From: Clostridia bacterium
Lineage (GTDB): Bacteria > Bacillota > Clostridia > Oscillospirales > CAG-272
Reading direction: 5' to 3'
NCBI GenBank assembly: GCA_017447775.1
Contig: JAFSMU010000011.1
Span: 1-64,000, forward strand
DNA length: 64,000 nucleotides
Positions within the stretch are counted from its first letter, which is position 1. Each line of letters starts with the position of its first letter. The position numbers and the translations under genes were made by a program. The notes below the pieces were generated by a model that saw nothing but the letters and a program-made list of their open reading frames with translations, searched no databases and was not told the DNA's origin. Below are positions 34,165 through 41,720 of the stretch, in pieces.

Positions 34165-34524
34165 ATGGCAGACAATCAACTTGTTATCCTGTCAAAAGCA
34201 TTTGCAGTTGATACCATCCGTCTTTGTGAAAACCTCAGGGAACGCAAAAAGGCGACCGCAATCCTCAATCAACTCCTCCGAAGCGGCACAAGTATTGGCG
34301 CTAACATCCACGAAGCAAATTACGCTTCCGGTAAAGCGGATTTTATCAACAAGTTTCAGATAGCATTGAAAGAGTGTTATGAAACCGACTACTGGCTTGA
34401 TATTTTCCATGCGGCAGGTATTCTCATGAATGAAGAATTTACGGATATGTATGGACAATGCAGTAAGATCAGAAAACTGCTCATCGCCTCGATCACAACA
34501 GCAAAGAAAAATTCCGAACGATGA
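34165..34524 (+). CDS. Four-helix-bundle (S23 / 23S rRNA-intervening-sequence) protein
   Basis: 119 aa; ATG at 34165 after AAGGGAG. ILNQLLRSGTSIGANIHEA is the conserved S23 core, with ADFINKFQIALKECYETDYWL following. Members form helical bundles, are encoded in rRNA intervening sequences, and include the Avd accessory proteins of diversity-generating retroelements. There is no reverse transcriptase here. Its position directly after the hairpin array suggests the two form one mobile or regulatory unit (inference). Codon use looks more AT-rich than in rlmD. Confidence 0.85.
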   Translation: MADNQLVILSKAFAVDTIRLCENLRERKKATAILNQLLRSGTSIGANIHEANYASGKADFINKFQIALKECYETDYWLDIFHAAGILMNEEFTDMYGQCSKIRKLLIASITTAKKNSER

Positions 34525-34574
34525 AGAACGGTTAAATTGCTCATCCAAGCAAAACGCAAAATACAGGAGAGTTT

Positions 34575-35054
34575 ATGCAGGTTATCACAGACAAAGATTT
34601 ATACCAAAGGATTTGGAATAAGATCTATTCAGATTACTCTTTTCATCCTTCAACAGACAGTCATGGAAAATGGCTGAAACCGGAAGGCATATTTCTAACA
34701 TATAAACTCGGAAAGATTTGGAACGAGGAGCAGGAAGCCGTTATCAATTCCATTCTTTGTGAGGTGATTGGGAAAGAAATGTATGCGATTGACTGGCAAC
34801 ACGACTGTTTTCTCTTTGATCCAAATGAAAAAATACCGACAGGATATGAATACTATGATGACGCAAGAAACTGCAACGTGTATTTTCCCGAATATTATCC
34901 GAACGGGGACTATCATTTCTTTGTTTCAAAGGATTGGACGTTAGGTCTTTACGGACATCCGTGGAGAAAGGAATTAATCGTCGCTGGTGAAGAATTGATT
35001 CTGGCTATAGAAAAGAATCTCGCTGAACTGGGATTGAAAAAACAGTATTCTTGA
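34575..35054 (+). CDS. DUF2716-like protein
   Basis: 159 aa; CAGGAGA site. FHPSTDSHGKWLKPEG near the N-terminus, ILCEVIGKEMYAIDWQHDCF in the middle and the C-terminal YHFFVSKDWTLGLYGHPWR are typical of DUF2716, a common cargo of immunity-type or cassette islands. Composition is AT-richer than flanking host genes. Function unknown. The stop lies in a 12-bp direct repeat that recurs after tail remnant 1. Confidence 0.6.
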   Translation: MQVITDKDLYQRIWNKIYSDYSFHPSTDSHGKWLKPEGIFLTYKLGKIWNEEQEAVINSILCEVIGKEMYAIDWQHDCFLFDPNEKIPTGYEYYDDARNCNVYFPEYYPNGDYHFFVSKDWTLGLYGHPWRKELIVAGEELILAIEKNLAELGLKKQYS

Positions 35055-35205
35055 GGCCATAGACTTTGTGAAAATGGTCAACGTCATATTCCTGACGTCG
35101 ATGCTCGTGGCAACAGCATAGATAATGACCGTTTTATTCACGATATTGCCCCAAGGCATGTCGAATCAGTCGTGTTGATGTCTCGAGCCTGAGTTGAGGC
35201 TATAG
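35051..35205. repeat. Direct repeats TTGAGGCYATAG flanking tail remnant 1
   Basis: TTGAGGCCATAG (35051-35062) and TTGAGGCTATAG (35194-35205) differ at one base and bracket a 131-nt segment. Within it are a hairpin ACGTCA TATTCC TGACGT (35081-35098) and the tail-like frame. An inverted repeat AGCCT/AGGCT straddles the tail's stop (35186-35201). Confidence 0.6.
35109..35192 (+). pseudogene. Gene-tail remnant 1 (27 codons plus stop)
   Basis: In frame from 35109 it reads GNSIDNDRFIHDIAPRHVES, then VVLMSRA and stop. There is no start codon or ribosome site. It matches tails 2 and 3 over its whole length and resembles the RlmD end (FPRTGHVESVV); 14 nt (CATGTCGAATCAGT) are identical to the current rlmD 3' end. 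Interpreted as a displaced gene end. Confidence 0.65.
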
Positions 35206-35234
35206 GGTAGATGTAAAAAGAGTGAGGTGATACT

Positions 35235-35909
35235 GTGACAAAGATTGAAGCATATGAGAACAAACTCATCAAAGGAGGAATGCCCAAAGAGGCCTATGCT
35301 GAGTATGAAACACTTTTAAAACGAGTCCGGGGTAATTTCCTTCGTCTTCAGCACTGCTACACCACAGCCGTTCAGTTTCCAATCAAGCGGTCACAAGAAG
35401 GAATTGACCTGATACAATGGGCTTTAGAGAAATTCCCTGATACTTGGTTCCCGACTTATTCTGCCTATTACAACATGGGCATTATCCACGAGCGTTGCAG
35501 CAATTACCTTGCTGCATATGAAGCATATCGGAAGGCAGCAGATGTTTTGAGCAATGATCAGATTTCGTATCAACGTACAATAGCCGGGAATCTGATGTGG
35601 ATGCTCTTACATGTAGATGGCTTCAAATACTCCGAACAACTTGAAAAGTATTATGCGTTGTTCTTGAAGACAGACGATTTTGAGAAAGCCTTCATCAACA
35701 ATGAATTTCGTATAGCTGTCGCAGAGATCGTGATTAATTCATACAAAGGGATAACAGATAAAGCTGCAACGGCGCTTGAAAGAGCACTTCGCTTGAGTAA
35801 TCCAAATATTGTGAGCAGGATTCAGGGAATCTTGGATAAACATAGAGTCAAAGACAGTTTGAAAAACACACCCGAGTGCGCTGCTTTTTTGAAAACAATA
35901 AAACTGTAA
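35235..35909 (+). CDS. TPR-like hypothetical protein
   Basis: 224 aa; GTG start after GAGGTGA. All-helical, with a TPR-like pair around residues 74-106 (WFPTYSAYYNMGIIHERCSN then LAAYEAYRKAADVL) and ALERALRLSN near 185. There is no signal peptide or catalytic motif, so a protein-binding role is likely. Composition is AT-richer than the surrounding chromosome. It lies between tail remnants 1 and 2, as cassette cargo. Confidence 0.65.
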   Translation: MTKIEAYENKLIKGGMPKEAYAEYETLLKRVRGNFLRLQHCYTTAVQFPIKRSQEGIDLIQWALEKFPDTWFPTYSAYYNMGIIHERCSNYLAAYEAYRKAADVLSNDQISYQRTIAGNLMWMLLHVDGFKYSEQLEKYYALFLKTDDFEKAFINNEFRIAVAEIVINSYKGITDKAATALERALRLSNPNIVSRIQGILDKHRVKDSLKNTPECAAFLKTIKL

Positions 35910-35922
35910 AGGAATTATCAAT

Positions 35923-35984
35923 GCTGTTGGCTCGACCGTTTCAGATGATGAAAATTAAGCCACAAGGACGGTCGAGACAACAGC
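35923..35984. repeat. 17-bp inverted repeat preceding tail remnant 2
   Basis: Arms 35923-35939 and 35968-35984 match at 16 of 17 positions (left arm GCTGTTGGCTCGACCGT), with a 28-nt loop. The right arm runs into the start of tail remnant 2 (GACAACAGC). No T-run, so not a terminator. Confidence 0.75.
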
Positions 35985-36059
35985 GTTGATAACGGCATTT
36001 ATATTCACACCATTGTCCCAAGGCACGTGGAGTGCGTGGTGTTGATTACGCGCTTATAG
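35976..36059 (+). pseudogene. Gene-tail remnant 2 (27 codons plus stop)
   Basis: Reads DNSVDNGIYIHTIVPRHVEC, then VVLITRL and stop, with no start codon. It is the same length as remnants 1 and 3, with conservative changes (S/C, M/I, S/T) and different synonymous codons. This implies each was once the end of a protein under selection in separate lineages. Confidence 0.65.
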
Positions 36060-36135
36060 CAGAGGGAACCTGTTGGATATCGGCTGTTCATATGCTGTTC
36101 AAACCATATATTAAGAAAGAGGGCAAATCAGCATT

Positions 36136-36897
36136 ATGCAAATAAATACAGGAAAACGAGATAACGTGTATGATGTGGCTGCCGGCAAAGTCGGTGTGCT
36201 CATGGTACACGGCATACAGGGAAGGCCGGAACAGTTTCGCTTTCTGACGGAAACGCTTCCGGGTGATACGCTTATCAACTGCCTCTTGCTGCCGGGACAC
36301 GGCGCCGGCGTAAAGCAGTTCCGTCACAGCGATCAGGGCATATGGCTATCAGCAGTTATTGACGCCGCCACAGATATGCGTTTAAAGTGCGACAACATAA
36401 TCTTTGTCGGTCATTCAATGGGATGTCTGCTTGGATTAATCGCCGAACAAAATAATCCAGGATTATTTTCCAGCATGATATTGCTGTGTTGCCCTTTTTC
36501 AATTCGTCTGACTTTTCGATACATGAAAAACAATATACTTTCATTTCAGAAAGAACCGACCGATCCTTTTGTTCTGGCAACAAAAGAAGCGAATAGCGTA
36601 AGTGCCAAAACTCCGCTGGCCTATATTTCATGTTTGCATCCTTATATGGAGTTGTTGCGTATGATCCGCCGTGTAAGACGAATGAAGCTTCCGTATGTCC
36701 ATGCCAAATACTTTTTTGCAGATCGGGACGAAATTGTCAGCCCACGATCTGCTTCTATCGCCAAGGAAAACGGGGCGGATATTGTCCATTTGTTGCCAAA
36801 CTGCGGTCACCATTATTTTTCTGCAGAAGCAAAAAAAGAAATTATAGAGGCTTTGCAGAACGAGTATATCGAAACTGTCAAAATGGTTCAGTCGTGA
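36136..36897 (+). CDS. Alpha/beta hydrolase (esterase/lipase-like)
   Basis: 253 aa. MVHGIQGRPEQF (oxyanion loop), nucleophile in VGHSMGCLLG (Ser about 96), Asp in FFADRDEIV and His in NCGHHYF complete the triad. It resembles carboxylesterase/monoacylglycerol-lipase types. No signal peptide. The ribosome site (AGAGGG) is distant and weak. It lies between tail remnants 2 and 3 and is cassette cargo by position. Confidence 0.82.
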   Translation: MQINTGKRDNVYDVAAGKVGVLMVHGIQGRPEQFRFLTETLPGDTLINCLLLPGHGAGVKQFRHSDQGIWLSAVIDAATDMRLKCDNIIFVGHSMGCLLGLIAEQNNPGLFSSMILLCCPFSIRLTFRYMKNNILSFQKEPTDPFVLATKEANSVSAKTPLAYISCLHPYMELLRMIRRVRRMKLPYVHAKYFFADRDEIVSPRSASIAKENGADIVHLLPNCGHHYFSAEAKKEIIEALQNEYIETVKMVQS

Positions 36898-36968
36898 ATG
36901 AACAAAGGAATCATTTTAAGTGCTTTTCATGCGTCGCGCAACGGCGTATACTTTACGACAACGATCGT

Positions 36969-37052
36969 GACAACAACGTAAACAGACATTGTTTTATTCA
37001 CGCCGTCATCTCACGGCGCGTTGAGTGTGTGGTGCTGATGACAAGAGACTGA
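36969..37052 (+). pseudogene. Gene-tail remnant 3 (27 codons plus stop)
   Basis: Reads DNNVNRHCFIHAVISRRVEC, then VVLMTRD and stop. An open frame continues upstream through the hydrolase gene in another frame, but there is no start or ribosome site for it. It aligns end-to-end with remnants 1 and 2 and is the most diverged of the three. Confidence 0.6.
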
Positions 37053-37090
37053 TCACACAAAACGAACACCGTGTCACGGTGACGTGATCA
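37050..37090. repeat. Nested palindrome at the end of tail remnant 3
   Basis: Outer arms TGATCAC (37050-37056) and GTGATCA (37084-37090) enclose the near-perfect palindrome CACCGTG T CACGGTG (37067-37081). The outer left arm contains the stop of remnant 3. It marks the distal boundary of the cassette-like region and may act as an att-type or regulator site. Confidence 0.6.
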
Positions 37091-37117
37091 TTAAGATACA
37101 TTCAGGAGGATAATGCT

Positions 37118-38581
37118 TTGAAATTCAGGTTTACATTGGGTAAAAAGATGTACTTCTTTGTGACGGCAGTTGTACTTTTTGCCACTATTGGCGTTGCCTT
37201 GCTGTCATATTTCATCAACGCAAGTAAAATGGAGCAGTTTTATAAGCGCATCACGCTCGATTCCGCAAAAAACTATGCGACGCTTACGGACGTTGAGTAC
37301 CTCAAAAAATTAAAAACCGTTGTTCTGTCAAAGGAGTATCAGGAGCTGAGGGATCTTGCGGAAGAATCCGATGATGAGAAGGCAGTCATTGATTACCTTG
37401 ATGAAAAAGGTCTCCTGACACAGTATGAAACGGAACGAGAGAAGCTCAGAACTTATGTGGACAACGTAAGTGATATAAAATATCTCTATATTGTGGTATG
37501 GGGCGATCACGAAAACATATATAATATGTATCTTCTTGACTCGGACGACGTGCCGGTATATGAGACAGGTTACTATGAGGAACGCGAAAAAGAATTTCTG
37601 CACCTCAATGCATACGACGAGATGGAGCCGACCATATCAAACGGAAGCTGGGGTTGGCTCTGTTCCGCCTACGCTCCCGTATATGATAATGAAGGCGAGC
37701 TGATATGCACTGTCGGCTGTGATCTGGATATGGAAGACGTGATGAAGGGCAGGATCGACTTTCTTGTTTCCATCACCGTTACGACTGTTATTTTAATAAT
37801 CTTCATTCTTGCCGGTGCGGTTATCTTCGTTCACAGAACGGTTATCAGTCCGCTTAACAAGCTGACGGAAGGAATGAAGCGGTTTGTTCCCGAAGAAGGT
37901 CTTACATACGAAGAAGCCGGAGTCATCAAGGCGGATTTAAGAAGCAACGATGAGATCAGGGATATATATGAAGAAACAAAATCAATGCAGATCCGTATAA
38001 TCGACCATATCAACAGCATCACGCAGATACGCAAGGAAAAAGAAATGGTTGAGGACGTTGTAAAAAGCAAGGAACAAGAGATCGGCATGATCAGCCAAAA
38101 GGCATATCGTGATTCACATACCGGCGTTGGCAATAAAGCGGCCTACTTAGAAAAGACGAAAGAGCTTGACGAACTTATAAAATACGGCACGGCTGAGTTT
38201 GCCGTTGTCGTTATGGATATAAATATGCTGAAAAAGGTTAACGACACATACGGGCATATCGCGGGCGACGAGTATATCAAAGGGTGCTGTCAGATACTTT
38301 GTGAAACGTTCAAGCATTCCCCCGTATATCGCATCGGCGGCGATGAATTTGTCGCGGTGCCTGCCGAAAGTGATTATCGGGAGAGGCTATCGAAGATCGA
38401 AGAAATCAACAAAAAGTTTGCAGAAACCGAAAAAGATGAAAGCCGTGATCCTTGGCTTCGTTTCTCGGCGTCCGTCGGAATAGCCGATTACACGCCAGAT
38501 GATCCGGATTTTGAAACGGTATTTCATCGCGCAGACCAGATGATGTACGAAAACAAGCAGGCGCACAAGAAAGGAAGATAA
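37118..38581 (+). CDS. Membrane sensor diguanylate cyclase (Cache-like, HAMP, GGDEF)
   Basis: 487 aa. TTG start after CAGGAGGATAA; the ATG six bases earlier runs into a stop. Membrane segment (about 10-32), a large extracytoplasmic sensor, second membrane segment (about 220-243), HAMP-like linker and coiled coil, then GGDEF (about 325-487) with RIGGDEF. No RxxD inhibitory site precedes it. It makes c-di-GMP from GTP in response to an external ligand. First gene after the cassette region. Confidence 0.9.
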   Translation: MKFRFTLGKKMYFFVTAVVLFATIGVALLSYFINASKMEQFYKRITLDSAKNYATLTDVEYLKKLKTVVLSKEYQELRDLAEESDDEKAVIDYLDEKGLLTQYETEREKLRTYVDNVSDIKYLYIVVWGDHENIYNMYLLDSDDVPVYETGYYEEREKEFLHLNAYDEMEPTISNGSWGWLCSAYAPVYDNEGELICTVGCDLDMEDVMKGRIDFLVSITVTTVILIIFILAGAVIFVHRTVISPLNKLTEGMKRFVPEEGLTYEEAGVIKADLRSNDEIRDIYEETKSMQIRIIDHINSITQIRKEKEMVEDVVKSKEQEIGMISQKAYRDSHTGVGNKAAYLEKTKELDELIKYGTAEFAVVVMDINMLKKVNDTYGHIAGDEYIKGCCQILCETFKHSPVYRIGGDEFVAVPAESDYRERLSKIEEINKKFAETEKDESRDPWLRFSASVGIADYTPDDPDFETVFHRADQMMYENKQAHKKGR

Positions 38582-38645
38582 TTTCCCATAGGAGCGATTG
38601 TTTGGTCAATAATATAACTTTTAACTTTTCGACGAGGTGCTTAAA

Positions 38646-39725
38646 ATGATTAAAGCTTATTTACTTGAAAACTGGGCTTTGATACTTGTAACGATGGCTT
38701 TTGCCATCATTCTGAAAACAACGATCTTTCTTGAAACAAAGATGAAACGGCGTATGTATATACTTATCGCGTCGGTATTTCTTCTCTCGTTTATCGTTTT
38801 CGCGGAGTTCAACCAGAGCAGCCAGGGGATGTCAAGGGAGGTTCGGACGGTATTGACCGCCATAAGATACAGCGCGACGCCTTTTATCATGGCGATGATA
38901 CTGTACACCCTTGTAAAAAAGGTCAGGTGGTTCGTTTTCACGCCTGCGATAGTATTTACTATATTCAACGTGGTTTCGATTTTCACCGGTATCGTTTTCA
39001 GCACGGACGAGTCAAACACGCTTGTGCGCGGCCCGCTCGGGTATCTGCCGTACATCGCGGTCGGTCTTTACAGCGCTTTGCTTATCTATACGCTGTTCCG
39101 CAACTGCAACAAGCAGTCGTCCGAGATAATACCTATCGTTTTTATGTCGCTTGCGTTCATATCCGGCCTTGTTATGCCGTTTATTCTCGGAAAAGACTAT
39201 TCAAAAATCTTCTGCACGACAATAATGATAGCGCTGTTTGTATATTACGACTTTTCGATCCTTCAGCTCACAAGCAAGGATGCGCTGACGGGACTGCTTA
39301 ACCGTCAGGCATTTTACTCGGCGATAGACAAAGACGCAAAAACGGTGACGGGCGTTGTTTCGATAGATATGAACGGGCTTAAAAAGATCAACGATAACGA
39401 AGGTCACGCCGCCGGCGACGAGGCTATCGAAACGCTTGCATCGTGCTTTATGCGCGCAAAAAACAGCAAGCATTCAATTTACCGAATAGGCGGCGACGAA
39501 TTTACGGTTTTGTGCCGCAAGTCGTCGGAAGACGAAATAAAGGAGCTTGTCGAGCGCATAAAAAAGAACATATCCGAAACAAAATACACCTGCTCTATCG
39601 GTTACTGCTTCTGTGCAAACGGAGAGAAAACGATAGTCGAAATGATCGAGGCGTCGGATGAAATGATGTACGCCGACAAGGAACGTTTCTATCATACGTC
39701 GGGAATCGAAAAACACCGCAAATAA
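38646..39725 (+). CDS. Seven-TM diguanylate cyclase (GGDEF)
   Basis: 359 aa; ATG at 38646 preferred over GTG 38637 because GAGGTG is the ribosome site. Seven hydrophobic helices fill residues 1-220, then GGDEF with DALTGLLNRQAF, SIDMNGLKKIND and YRIGGDEFTVL. No inhibitory RxxD is seen. The membrane part resembles 7TM-type sensory modules. Sits between a Cache-like cyclase and an HD-GYP gene. Confidence 0.9.
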   Translation: MIKAYLLENWALILVTMAFAIILKTTIFLETKMKRRMYILIASVFLLSFIVFAEFNQSSQGMSREVRTVLTAIRYSATPFIMAMILYTLVKKVRWFVFTPAIVFTIFNVVSIFTGIVFSTDESNTLVRGPLGYLPYIAVGLYSALLIYTLFRNCNKQSSEIIPIVFMSLAFISGLVMPFILGKDYSKIFCTTIMIALFVYYDFSILQLTSKDALTGLLNRQAFYSAIDKDAKTVTGVVSIDMNGLKKINDNEGHAAGDEAIETLASCFMRAKNSKHSIYRIGGDEFTVLCRKSSEDEIKELVERIKKNISETKYTCSIGYCFCANGEKTIVEMIEASDEMMYADKERFYHTSGIEKHRK

Positions 39726-39776
39726 GCGGAAATCAATTTGAAAAATGAATTCTTTTATATACCAAGAGGGCAAAAA

Positions 39777-40667
39777 ATGGACACTTTAATTTTGGCTTTT
39801 ATCATTATGGGAACGGCTATAATGCTGTACGACATCATCAGGTACATTATTTTCCTTAAAAGCACCAATGACGTTTTGTCGTACGGCGGCAAGAGCGACA
39901 AAATATGGCGGGCTGCTGGGCTTGTTCTTCTGATATTCTTCTTCTTGGCTTATCTTTTCGTCGCGATATTCGCAGAGCGGAACATCGTTGTGGCGCTGAT
40001 ACTGTTCTTTGGAAGCATATTCGTTTCGATAATGCTCATCCTTATGTTCAAACTGCTTGAAACGGTGAAAACGCGAAGCCTTGATATCGCAAAAGTGCTG
40101 ATAAGCGTCATCGACGCGCGCGACCCGAACTTAAACGGACACAGTCTGCACGTTCAGCGCTTAACGATGCTGATATACAAATATATGCCGCGTTACATGA
40201 GGGCCGAGATCAACCCCATAAGCCTTGAATATGCGTCGCTTATGCACGACGTGGGCAAGCTCGGTATTCCCGAGGCGATCCTCAACAAGCCCGCAAAGCT
40301 CACCGACGAAGAATGGGAGATAATGCGTACTCATCCGAAGATAGGCGTAAAGCTCCTTCAACCGCTGAAAGCATTTGACGACATCGACAGCTGGATATGC
40401 TATCATCACGAGCGCATCGACGGAAACGGATACTATAAAATACCAGAAAAAGAAATTCCGCTTGCGTCAAAAATCATTTCAGTCGCGGACACGTACTCCG
40501 CGATCACAATGCGCCGCTCTTACAAGGCTCCCAAAACTCACGACGAAGCCGTAAGAATAATCAAAGAAGTTACGGGAACACAGCTTGACGCGCAGATAGT
40601 CAACGTATTCCTTTCCATACCGCGCGAAGAAGTGGAAAAGTGCATGCCTGAAGAGGTCAAATACTGA
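39777..40667 (+). CDS. Membrane HD-GYP domain phosphodiesterase
   Basis: 296 aa; ATG at 39777 after AGAGGG. Three membrane helices (about 2-25, 50-75, 78-100), then an HD-GYP domain: ARDPNLNGHSLHV, LMHDVGKLGIPEAI (metal HD) and YHHERIDGNGYY, where the last residue of GYP is Tyr. It probably degrades c-di-GMP made by the two upstream cyclases, giving a synthesis/breakdown cassette. Confidence 0.88.
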   Translation: MDTLILAFIIMGTAIMLYDIIRYIIFLKSTNDVLSYGGKSDKIWRAAGLVLLIFFFLAYLFVAIFAERNIVVALILFFGSIFVSIMLILMFKLLETVKTRSLDIAKVLISVIDARDPNLNGHSLHVQRLTMLIYKYMPRYMRAEINPISLEYASLMHDVGKLGIPEAILNKPAKLTDEEWEIMRTHPKIGVKLLQPLKAFDDIDSWICYHHERIDGNGYYKIPEKEIPLASKIISVADTYSAITMRRSYKAPKTHDEAVRIIKEVTGTQLDAQIVNVFLSIPREEVEKCMPEEVKY

Positions 40668-40774
40668 TACGCTAAAGCCTTGGGTTTTGATAACAATTGA
40701 ATGATCAACTTAAATTTATATCGAGGCAAAAAACGAAAAAAGAAAACTCAAAATAAATTATAACGGAGGGCGCC

Positions 40775-41710
40775 ATGTTCAACTTATTCAAAAAGAAAGA
40801 AAAGACAGACGACGGCATTGTGGTTTTGGAAAAGCCGGAACCCAACGTTTGCGGAGGAACACACACAACGCTTGACACAAAAGCGCCCAAGCAGATAACG
40901 TGCGATGAAATGACGCTGTTTTGTGCGGAGTCTGAGCTTGGATTCGGAATGAACGACACCGATATGAACAGGCTTATTTACGTTTCCGCTTTTGCGGCGG
41001 CAGCCGATAACGGCACGTTCATATTTTTGGAAAAGAGAAATTACAGGGATTATGACGAGCCGTCAAAATACGAATGGGCGCTTATAAAGGATAACATATT
41101 CCCCGCCATAACCGAGCTTGTGCGCGAGTGCGATATGGCGAAAAACAACGGCTACCATTCAAGCACGGCGGGGCTACCGCGCAATTTCGGCGGAAGCATA
41201 TACGTTGAATTTGCAAACGGGGAAAATATCAGCTATTCCGATAATCATTCGCCCGTGCTTAAAAATGAGGACGCCAAGAAGATAGTGGAACTGTTCTCTT
41301 GCGCGCTTTCGGGCGAAAAAGCTCATCTTCCAAACGTCGAAAATCTGAAAAAGATCGATTTTTCGGAAGAAAGGCGCGACGGAGGCTACACGAAAGCGAC
41401 GCTTACGATAAATCCAGACGGCACGGGAACGAATGTAAAAACGTCAAAATACAACGATCCGACGGTATATAACAGCGAAAAACCCGTCGACGCCGAAACG
41501 ATAGAGCATATAAAGTCGATCATCACGTCAAAAGGTTTGCTCGCATACGCCGGCCTTCCCGAGAGGAGCTTCAGATCGTTATCCGAAAAGACGCTGACGT
41601 TTTCTTTTGATACAGGCGAGCAAATAACAGTCCACGACTGCCTCAGACTTCCAAACGACCTTGGCAGCGGAGTTTTCAATATCGAGCTTGAAATGTCCGC
41701 AAAGCACTGA
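40775..41710 (+). CDS. Uncharacterised soluble protein
   Basis: 311 aa; ACGGAGGG site. The protein begins MFNLFKKKEKT, a basic membrane-surface-type N-terminus, and has no membrane segment. It appears to contain two repeats of an alpha/beta unit (around 40-180 and 190-300), the second with TLTINPDGTGTNVKTS and TFSFDTGEQITVHD. No family recognised. The next gene (rhodanese) starts 10 nt downstream, so they form an operon. Confidence 0.6.
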   Translation: MFNLFKKKEKTDDGIVVLEKPEPNVCGGTHTTLDTKAPKQITCDEMTLFCAESELGFGMNDTDMNRLIYVSAFAAAADNGTFIFLEKRNYRDYDEPSKYEWALIKDNIFPAITELVRECDMAKNNGYHSSTAGLPRNFGGSIYVEFANGENISYSDNHSPVLKNEDAKKIVELFSCALSGEKAHLPNVENLKKIDFSEERRDGGYTKATLTINPDGTGTNVKTSKYNDPTVYNSEKPVDAETIEHIKSIITSKGLLAYAGLPERSFRSLSEKTLTFSFDTGEQITVHDCLRLPNDLGSGVFNIELEMSAKH

Positions 41711-41720
41711 GGAGCGAAAC

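Noticed and set aside
36630..37052. 140-aa open frame ending in HAVISRRVEC...
   Set aside because: It overlaps most of the alpha/beta hydrolase gene in another frame and has no ribosome site; only its last 27 codons match the other tails, so it is a remnant joined to a shadow frame.
35051..37090. Integron attC sites
   Set aside because: Hairpins are present, but I do not find the paired RYYYAAC/GTTRRRY cores, and no integron integrase is in the window.
32642..37117. Prophage or integrative conjugative element
   Set aside because: No integrase, relaxase, replication or structural genes; only small cargo genes and repeats are present.
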